DNA of 64,000 bases. It comes from Arthrobacter liuii (GTDB taxonomy: Bacteria > Actinomycetota > Actinomycetes > Actinomycetales > Micrococcaceae). Position 1 is the stretch's first letter; each line of letters opens with the position of its first letter. The notes beneath the pieces are model-generated. The model was not told the DNA's origin and did no database searches. It saw nothing but the letters and a program-made list of their open reading frames with translations. The position numbers and the translations under genes are program-made. The stretch covers positions 4,893-68,892 of the forward strand of contig NZ_BMFW01000010.1 of the NCBI RefSeq assembly GCF_014639275.1. The letters run 5' to 3'. This document shows, in pieces, positions 58,066 through 64,000 of the stretch.

Positions 58066-60588
58066 CTACTTGCCCAGGCCGGCCTTTCTCAGCGCCTCGG
58101 CCATTGCCGTGTTGACGGGCCGGGGCTGGGGAGCTTGTCGGCCCCCACCGCCGGCCTTGCCCGGCGTCTGAGTCCCCTGCTGTGTGCGGTCCGGGTGTCC
58201 GCTGGGCCCAGCCTTTCGGCTGCCCGCTTCACGCCGGTTGTCCTGCCCGCCCGGCTTGGCCAGAGCAGGCTGCGCTGGACCGCCGCGTCCTGCGGTGCCA
58301 CGTTCTGGGCCGCCCTGCCCGGAACCGCTACGGCCTGACCCGCGCCGCCCGGAACCTGCGCCGCCGCCGGCGGGTTCGTCGTCGAGCCTCAACGTCAGCG
58401 AAATCCGCTTCCGCTCCGGATCGGCCTCCAGTACCTTCACCCGCACTACCTGGCCGGACTTCACCACCTCGCGCGGATCGGACACAAAGCGGTTGGCCAG
58501 GGCAGAAACGTGGACCAGGCCGTCCTGGTGGACTCCCACGTCCACGAACGCCCCGAATGCCGCAACGTTGGCCACCGTCCCCTCGAGGATCATGCCCGGC
58601 TCCAGGTCCGAGATTTTCTCAATCCCTTCCGAGAACGCGGCGGCAGCAAAGGCGGGCCGCGGGTCGCGCCCGGGTTTGTCCAGCTCAGCGAGGATGTCCC
58701 TGACCGTGGGAAGACCGAAGGTATCGTCGACGAATTTTTGCGGGTCCAAGGAAGACGCTGGCGCCGAACCGGCCGCCACCAGGATCTTCCGTGCCACGGC
58801 GTAGGCCTCCGGGTGCACGCTCGACGCGTCCAGCGGCTCAGCTCCCCCAGTGATCCTCAGGAAGCCGGCGCACTGTTCGAAGGCCTTTGCACCCAGCCGC
58901 GGCACCTTCTTGAGGTCGGTCCGCTTGTTGAAAGGTCCATGCTCGTTCCGGTACGCAACGATGTTTTCACTCAGCAGGGGCCCGACGCCGGCCACCCTGC
59001 TCAGCAGTGCGGGCGACGCAGTGTTGACGTCGACACCCACGGCGTTCACGCAGTCCTCGACGACCGCGTCAAGGCTCCGGTCCAACTTCGACGCCGTCAC
59101 ATCGTGCTGGTACTGGCCCACACCGATGGATTTGGGGTCGATCTTGACGAGTTCGGCCAGTGGATCCTGCAGTCGGCGGGCAATGGAGACGGCCCCGCGC
59201 AGCGAAACGTCCATCCCGGGCAGCTCGGCGGCAGCGAGCGCGGATGCAGAGTAAACGGACGCGCCGGCCTCGGACACCACGAGCTTCTGCGGTTTGCGGC
59301 CAACTTCCGGCAGCAACTTGATCAGTTCGGCAGCCAGTTTGTCCGTCTCGCGCGACGCCGTCCCGTTGCCGATAGCCACGAGTTCGACGGCGTGCTGCCG
59401 CGCCAAACGCACCAGGGCAGCCAGCGCGTCATCCCACTTCCTTGCCGGAGCATGCGGGTAGACCGTGTCAGTGGCGACCACCTTGCCGGTGCCGTCCACC
59501 ACGGCGACCTTCACCCCGGTCCGCAGCCCTGGGTCGAGCCCCAGTGTGGCGCGGTTTCCGGCAGGGGCGGCCAGAAGTACGTCCCGAAGGTTGGCGGCGA
59601 AGACCCGGACCGCTTCGTCCTCCGCTGCCGCGAACATCCTGGCGCGGAGGTCCGAGGTGAGGCGAGCCAGCACGCGTGAACGCCACGCCACTTGGGCCGT
59701 CTGCATCAACCACGCGTCGGCGGGCCGGCCGCGGTCGGCGACCCCGAGGAACCTTGCCACCGCAGACTCGTAGCGGGCGCGGGCGGCGGTCAGGGCGGCG
59801 TCGTCCGCTGGATCTGCTTCGGCGAGGTCCAATTCAAGGATGCCGTCCTTCTCCCCACGGAACAGCGCAAGCACCCGGTGGGAGGGCATCCGGTCGGGTG
59901 CCTGCGCGAACTCGAAGTAGTCGGCGAACTTCTGGCCTTCGGCCTCCATACCTTTCTTGACGCGGGACACCATCCGGCCCTGGCTCCACATCCGGTCCCG
60001 CAGGTTTGCGGCGAGGTCCGGGTCCTGGGCCACCCGCTCCACCAGAATGGCCCGGGCACCTGCAAGCGCGGCGGCGGCATCACCGATGGAGTGCTCGCTG
60101 TTGAGGTACTTCCCGGCCGCGTGCTCGGGATCCAGGTCGGGGCGCTGGAGCAGCGTATCCGCCAGCGGCTCCAGCCCGGCCTCCCGGGCGATCTGGGCCT
60201 TGGTACGGCGTTTGGACTTGAACGGCAGATAGATGTCTTCAAGCCGCGACTTGGTGTCGGCAGCCAGGACCGCCTTGCGCAGTTCCGGAGTCAGCTGGCC
60301 TTGCGCCTCAATCGCGTCGAGGACGGCACGACGCCGGTCTGCAAGTTCGCGGAGGTAGCGGAGCCGTTCGTCAAGGTCGCGGAGTTGGGTGTCGTCCAAC
60401 GTCCCAGTGGCTTCCTTGCGGTACCTGGCGATGAACGGAACTGTGGCCCCGCCATCGAGCAGCCCAACCGCTGCCCGCACTCGCCAGGCCTTGACCCCCA
60501 GCTCGGCAGCGATCTGGGCAAAGACGGCGTCCTCCTCTGAACCCCGGGAGGCGGCGGATACGGGGGAAGGCGCAGGCAGTTGAGTCAC
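58066..60588 (-). CDS. tex: Tex family transcription accessory protein
   Basis: About 840 aa from GTG 60588. Layout: Tex N-terminal helical region (EEDAVFAQIAAELGVKAWRV, TVPFIARYRKEATGTLDDTQ), YqgF/RuvC-like domain (LGLDPGLRTGVKVAVVDGTG), helix-hairpin-helix pair (NTASPALLSRVAGVGPLLSE, FNKRTDLKKVPRLGAKAFEQ), and an S1 RNA-binding domain (GMILEGTVANVAAFGAFVDV). The last 100 residues are a Gly/Arg/Pro-rich tail. Tex binds nucleic acid and aids transcription and stress tolerance. The upstream 32 residues of the frame are not supported. Confidence 0.92.
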   Translation of the reverse strand: MTQLPAPSPVSAASRGSEEDAVFAQIAAELGVKAWRVRAAVGLLDGGATVPFIARYRKEATGTLDDTQLRDLDERLRYLRELADRRRAVLDAIEAQGQLTPELRKAVLAADTKSRLEDIYLPFKSKRRTKAQIAREAGLEPLADTLLQRPDLDPEHAAGKYLNSEHSIGDAAAALAGARAILVERVAQDPDLAANLRDRMWSQGRMVSRVKKGMEAEGQKFADYFEFAQAPDRMPSHRVLALFRGEKDGILELDLAEADPADDAALTAARARYESAVARFLGVADRGRPADAWLMQTAQVAWRSRVLARLTSDLRARMFAAAEDEAVRVFAANLRDVLLAAPAGNRATLGLDPGLRTGVKVAVVDGTGKVVATDTVYPHAPARKWDDALAALVRLARQHAVELVAIGNGTASRETDKLAAELIKLLPEVGRKPQKLVVSEAGASVYSASALAAAELPGMDVSLRGAVSIARRLQDPLAELVKIDPKSIGVGQYQHDVTASKLDRSLDAVVEDCVNAVGVDVNTASPALLSRVAGVGPLLSENIVAYRNEHGPFNKRTDLKKVPRLGAKAFEQCAGFLRITGGAEPLDASSVHPEAYAVARKILVAAGSAPASSLDPQKFVDDTFGLPTVRDILAELDKPGRDPRPAFAAAAFSEGIEKISDLEPGMILEGTVANVAAFGAFVDVGVHQDGLVHVSALANRFVSDPREVVKSGQVVRVKVLEADPERKRISLTLRLDDEPAGGGAGSGRRGSGRSGSGQGGPERGTAGRGGPAQPALAKPGGQDNRREAGSRKAGPSGHPDRTQQGTQTPGKAGGGGRQAPQPRPVNTAMAEALRKAGLGK

Positions 60589-60738
60589 CAGAACATCTTG
60601 CCCTACCGGCCCGCCAGGCTCCACCGGACGCTGCGCGAAGAGGGACACAGCGGGGAAGAAAGGGTATTCCGCTGGGCCCGGCAAAGTGCTGTAGTGGACA
60701 TGCCGTTACTGGCGCCGATGCTCAAGGAAGAGGCCATC

Positions 60739-61035
60739 ATGCGGGAACTGCTTGTGGTGTTTCAGGAGGGGTTCGACGAGGCCAACATCACCGTGACCGT
60801 CAACGGCAAGGAGGTGCGCAGGGACCTGGGGGTCTCCACCAATCCGCTGCTCGGCATAGCATCCGAGGTGTCCGTGGAGCTGCCGGCGAAGGGGGCACAG
60901 GTGGGAGTCGAAGTCACCAACCGGGGTCTGAAGGCCATCACCAAAGTCAGCGGCAAGCCCAAGAGCGTGCTGGTGTCGATCGAGGACGGGCACCTGCTGA
61001 TGAAGGAGGGCACCGGCCGCGAGGCTGTCCTGTAG
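60739..61035 (+). CDS. Small hypothetical protein
   Basis: 98 aa from MRELLVVFQEGFDEANITVT, the ATG following AAGGAAGAGG by 5 nt. It is mostly predicted beta-strand (NITVTVNGKEV, VSVELPAKGAQVGVEVTNRG, KSVLVSIEDGHLLM), like a small beta-sandwich, with no signal or membrane segment. I do not recognise a family. Starts at 60580, 60700 and 60718 are also open. It diverges from tex and ends before the hairpin at 61204-61235. Confidence 0.6.
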   Translation: MRELLVVFQEGFDEANITVTVNGKEVRRDLGVSTNPLLGIASEVSVELPAKGAQVGVEVTNRGLKAITKVSGKPKSVLVSIEDGHLLMKEGTGREAVL

Positions 61036-61203
61036 CCGATATTCCAGGACGCGAAACTGGCTCTGGTAAGAGTCCATTCGTTGGAGTAGCATCTGATCAC
61101 CGCCGGCTTCCAGTGGAGTCCGGCGGGCCACACAGCGCTTCAGCCGGAGGCCGTCGGATGGCCGCCCGGCATCGCTGCCTGGGACCAGCACTCCAGGCAG
61201 CCA

Positions 61204-61235
61204 CGACGGCGGCACCCGTGCAGGTGCCGCCGTCG
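61204..61235. terminator. Perfect 13-bp hairpin between convergent genes
   Basis: CGACGGCGGCACC and GGTGCCGCCGTCG pair perfectly across a 6-nt CGTGCA loop. It is followed by GCGTCTTTCTGG on the plus strand. A likely shared terminator for the small hypothetical gene and the Old Yellow Enzyme gene. The rest of 61036-61266 shows nothing else. Confidence 0.65.
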
Positions 61236-61266
61236 GCGTCTTTCTGGGGCAGGCCGATACCGCCGT

Positions 61267-62337
61267 TTAGCCTTGGTACACCGGGTAATCCGTGTAACCG
61301 ATGGCGCCGTCCGCGTAGAACGTGGAGGCGTCAGGCTCGTTGAGCGGGAGGCTTTCCTTCCAGCGGCGGGCGAGGTCCGGGTTGGCGATCGCGGGGCGGC
61401 CCACCACAACGGCGTCCGCGTGGCCCTCGGCCACCAGGTTCACGGCTTCCTCCCTCGTGGTGATTACACCGAAGCCGGTGTTGACCAGGAAGGTGCCGCC
61501 GAAGCGCGCACGGAGGTCCTGCACAAGTTCTCCAGTGGGCTCGTGGTGCAGGATGCTCAGGTAAGCCAGGTTGAGCGGCGCGATGCTGTCCACGAGGACC
61601 TCGTAGGTGGCACGGACGTCCGCGGCATCTGTTTCGGCGATGCCCTGGACGTTGTGCTCAGGGGAAATGCGCACGCCCACCCGGTTGGCGCCGAGCGCTG
61701 CCACTACGGCGTTGACGGTCTCGATGACAAAGCGGGCGCGGTTCTCGGGCGAGCCGCCGTAGCTGTCCGTCCGGATGTTGGAGTTCGGCGCCAGGAATTC
61801 GTGCAGGAGGTAACCGTTGGCCGAGTGCAGCTCCACGCCGTCGAACCCTGCCTCGATGGCGTTCAGCGAGGCGCTGACAATTTCCTGGATGACCATGGGG
61901 AGTTCGTCCGTGGTCAGTGCGTGCGGCACCGGATAGGGCTGTTTGCCAGCCGGGGTCCGGACGATACCGTCGATGGCTACAGCGCTGGGAGCAACGACGG
62001 GCAGTCCGCCGGTGATGTCAGGGTGCGAGACCCGGCCGCCGTGCATGACCTGGGCGAACATGCGGCCGCCTTCGGCGTGGACGGCGTCCGTAACCTTCTT
62101 CCAGGCGGCAACCTGTTCCTCGGTGACGATTCCGGGCTGGCCGGGGTACGCCTGCCCTGCAGGGGTGGGGTACGTGCCTTCGCTGACGATAAGGCCAAGC
62201 GAGGCCCGCTGGCGGTAGTGCTCGACGACGATCGGGCCCGGGACGCCGTCCTCACCCGCGCGGAGGCGGGTCAGGGGTGCCATCACCAGCCGGTTGGGAA
62301 GTTCAAGCTCGCCGAGGGTGAGTGGGGAAAACAGCAT
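61267..62337 (-). CDS. Old Yellow Enzyme family alkene reductase
   Basis: 356 aa flavin TIM barrel. It starts MLFSPLTLGELELPNRLVMA; FMN contacts are in MAPLTRLRAGEDG and FAQVMHGGRVSHPD, the substrate His-Asn pair in GVELHSANGYLLHEFLAPNS, and the FMN phosphate site in FLVNTGFGV and ADAVVVGRPAIANPDLARRW. It belongs to the NemA/GTN-reductase type that reduces activated alkenes or nitro compounds with NADPH. It is transcribed alone. Confidence 0.92.
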   Translation of the reverse strand: MLFSPLTLGELELPNRLVMAPLTRLRAGEDGVPGPIVVEHYRQRASLGLIVSEGTYPTPAGQAYPGQPGIVTEEQVAAWKKVTDAVHAEGGRMFAQVMHGGRVSHPDITGGLPVVAPSAVAIDGIVRTPAGKQPYPVPHALTTDELPMVIQEIVSASLNAIEAGFDGVELHSANGYLLHEFLAPNSNIRTDSYGGSPENRARFVIETVNAVVAALGANRVGVRISPEHNVQGIAETDAADVRATYEVLVDSIAPLNLAYLSILHHEPTGELVQDLRARFGGTFLVNTGFGVITTREEAVNLVAEGHADAVVVGRPAIANPDLARRWKESLPLNEPDASTFYADGAIGYTDYPVYQG

Positions 62338-62469
62338 GCGCAGTCCTTTCGAAGGCTGAAGACGTACTGCCTATGCCAACTGTGGGGCACATGCAACTAT
62401 TCCGGGCTTCCCCTCGGTGCGATGGGGCTCACACTCTCCTTTTCCGCTCTGGACCTCGACTGACTGCGC

Positions 62470-63399
62470 TCAGCGCAGCGCTCCGACACCTGGGCAGCCC
62501 TGGCCCTGCGGGTTGGTGTTGCAGTCGTCGGCGTAGTTGCGGGTGAGTGAGCGCCAGACACTGATGCCTTGCGGTGGCGCGCTGAATTGCCCCTGGCCCG
62601 GGATGGGCAGCGGCGGACCGGCGTTCACCGAATAGGTGCCCTGGAACGAGGTAGTCAAAATAACCTGGAAATCTCCTGTTGTTGCATACGCGTGGCTGGT
62701 CCGGGTCTTCTCTCCCCACCGGTCCTGCGGCAACTGGCCGCCCATGGACGGCTGGGGGCCGAAGACGGTGCCGTCCCCATAGTTCCACGTGTACTGCACT
62801 GGCGTGGCGACCACGTGGACCTTCTGGCCAAGCATGGTGATATCGAACTGCTGTTCAACTGCTTCGGCGTAAAAGTTCGTCTCGGCGCCGCGAAGGGTGT
62901 TCGGGCTGGGCTGAGCCACGACCCTGCCGGCGTTCACCGGCAGGTTCTGGAACTGCCGCTGGATGTCCGCGGCGATGCGGGGCAGGAGGTCCTCGGGCTT
63001 TGGATCGTAAAGGCAGGTCGGTCCCGAATGATGAGCCCAAACCGCGCCAGGGACGCCCCGCGGACGCGACAGCCACATGACCGGAATGCCCTTGGCGCCA
63101 TCCTCGCGGTCCTTGCAGTCGAGCTGACGGGCAAGGCAAGGGGTATCGAAGTCGCCTCCGCCAAGATGGCATTGGAGTTCGTACTTGTACTCGTTAGGGT
63201 CGGTGGAGGGAACATGTGGGTCCGCCGGGACGAACTCCTTCCGTTCCGCGTCCCACGTATGCCCACCCATTGTGAGGCCGGGACTCCAGGAACCGCCAAA
63301 TTCTGGATCCTCACCACCCTCCGCCCGCGCTGGACCAGCAGTCACACCTAAAGACATGACCGTTATGAGGAGGAGGGAGAGCAGTCGCGAAAGGGACAT
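62470..63399 (-). CDS. Secreted protein with PKD-like domain
   Basis: 309 aa. Signal peptide to about residue 26 (ARA-EG). The first half has six Cys in pairs (LQCHLGGGDFDTPCLARQLDC and others). Residues about 195-275 hold a PKD-like beta-sandwich core (YTWNYGDGTVFGPQ, HAYATTGDFQVILTTSFQGT). The end RSLTRNYADDCNTNPQGQGC has two more Cys. PKD modules mediate surface contacts; no catalytic domain is present. It begins 2 bp after the stop of the upstream lipoprotein gene, forming a two-gene operon. Confidence 0.82.
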   Translation of the reverse strand: MSLSRLLSLLLITVMSLGVTAGPARAEGGEDPEFGGSWSPGLTMGGHTWDAERKEFVPADPHVPSTDPNEYKYELQCHLGGGDFDTPCLARQLDCKDREDGAKGIPVMWLSRPRGVPGAVWAHHSGPTCLYDPKPEDLLPRIAADIQRQFQNLPVNAGRVVAQPSPNTLRGAETNFYAEAVEQQFDITMLGQKVHVVATPVQYTWNYGDGTVFGPQPSMGGQLPQDRWGEKTRTSHAYATTGDFQVILTTSFQGTYSVNAGPPLPIPGQGQFSAPPQGISVWRSLTRNYADDCNTNPQGQGCPGVGALR

Positions 63400-63401
63400 T
63401 G

Positions 63402-64000
63402 CTATCCAACTATGCTTCCGAGCTCAACCACCGACCATTCACCCTCACCATATTTAAGTACGAGGAGGTTTCCTTGATCGGGTGTCTGGGGGTCTGTCCG
63501 AGCCACAGTTCCATCTGCTCTGACGTAGGAGAGGGGCTCCTGATGAACCTGGACCGCAACTTGGTACGTGCCATCCTGGCCCTTATTGAAGGTTGTGTTT
63601 GATACCGGCGTCGATAACTTGCCGCCAACCAACCAGCGACCTTCAGAGTGCCAGTCCCTAATCACTTTACTGACCTTCTGACAGGCTTCGCATGGGCTTG
63701 GCGCGATACTTTCGAATAGGGCAGCGTCACCCGTCTCGTATGCATAACTCAGAATTGAAAACCAATGCTTAGTGAAGGCTTCTGCCCCTTCCTTCGTCTC
63801 CGTCTTGGCCACCTCGGGAAGCACGGGGACCGGCACGTTTTGGGCGGGACCGGTCGCGTCGGCGGGTTTGTAGACGGCGCTTGGTGTGGGCGTCGGAGTG
63901 GGAGTGACGCTGGGGGACGCTGGCTCTGCAGCAGTCGCGGACGCTTTGCCGGGGTCTGCGGGTGCTCCCCCTGCGCAACCCGCCAGCATGAGTGAGAAGC
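63402..64000 (-). CDS. DUF6318-like lipoprotein, N-terminus cut by window edge
   Basis: At least 195 aa visible from MLAGCAGGAP. The frame is open and hydrophobic up to the window edge (FSLMLAGC), so the visible ATG is probably inside the signal peptide and the true start lies beyond 64000. Lipobox LAGC, then a Pro/Thr/Ser linker, then a domain with TKHWFSILSYAYETGDAALF, SIAPSPCEACQKVSKVIRD and a beta-rich end, the pattern of Arthrobacter DUF6318 lipoproteins. Function unknown. Followed immediately by the PKD-like secreted protein, so the two may work together at the cell surface. Confidence 0.78.
   Translation of the reverse strand, partial: FSLMLAGCAGGAPADPGKASATAAEPASPSVTPTPTPTPSAVYKPADATGPAQNVPVPVLPEVAKTETKEGAEAFTKHWFSILSYAYETGDAALFESIAPSPCEACQKVSKVIRDWHSEGRWLVGGKLSTPVSNTTFNKGQDGTYQVAVQVHQEPLSYVRADGTVARTDPQTPDQGNLLVLKYGEGEWSVVELGSIVG

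Overview
The window is 64 kb of high-GC DNA from an actinobacterium, most likely a member of Micrococcaceae close to Arthrobacter or Pseudarthrobacter. I infer this from the strong G/C third-position bias (which also leaves long antisense open frames), frequent GTG and some TTG starts, and the gene types: a DUF222/HNH remnant, a DUF6318-type lipoprotein, an Rpf-like factor with LysM, an ArsR-SRPBCC fusion and a carbohydrate ABC importer with no ATPase gene of its own. The assignment rests on recognition alone. I see no rRNA, tRNA, CRISPR array, prophage or complete insertion sequence. It reads as chromosome with two carbohydrate-catabolism clusters set among housekeeping and accessory genes.

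Layout. 1-15.5 kb: a PASTA lipoprotein, a membrane-anchored HNH protein, small enzymes (VOC, cupin, SRPBCC, DUF1801), a MarR-MFS operon with a clear operator, a second MFS gene, a Pro/Thr-rich secreted protein next to an ECF sigma factor and a tail-anchored putative anti-sigma factor, an MscS channel, and an ArsR-SRPBCC fusion with its operator inside its own promoter. 15.5-26.6 kb: a complete L-fucose island. It has an alpha-L-fucosidase, an ABC importer (binding lipoprotein and two permeases), a FadR-type regulator, and a divergent operon coding dehydratase, mutarotase, lactonase, dehydrogenase, hydrolase and second dehydrogenase. These are all the steps of the non-phosphorylative route from L-fucose to pyruvate plus lactate. 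A shared ATCAGATGA-type motif lies at the control regions. 26.7-37.9 kb: CNNM/CorC protein, secreted protein, a deleted dienelactone hydrolase pseudogene, MFS, beta-lactamase-fold protein, formaldehyde dehydrogenase, aldo/keto reductase, RecQ helicase and TerC.

37.9-45.7 kb: a sugar-acid island on the minus strand. It holds an MHS-type transporter, an L-idonate/L-gulonate-type dehydrogenase, a mannonate dehydratase, KDG kinase, fructuronate reductase and KDPG aldolase, with a divergent GntR regulator. Together they give a plausible L-gulonate (or fructuronate/mannonate) to pyruvate pathway. A 60-bp palindromic repeat occurs twice, in opposite orientation, bracketing the four-gene dehydratase-to-aldolase block. 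45.8-64 kb: a TM0106-type nuclease-helicase, acylphosphatase, a winged-helix/histone-H1-like/X25 chimera, adenosine deaminase, an Rpf-like factor, DNA-repair and membrane proteins, a DUF222 pseudogene abutting an IS3 transposase scrap, Tex, an Old Yellow Enzyme, and a pair of exported proteins running off the right edge.

The most notable points are the self-contained fucose regulon with recognisable operators, the mobile-looking 60-bp palindrome pair, the wHTH-H1-X25 chimera, the fructuronate reductase gene that lacks any standard start codon upstream of its NAD motif, and three decayed genes.
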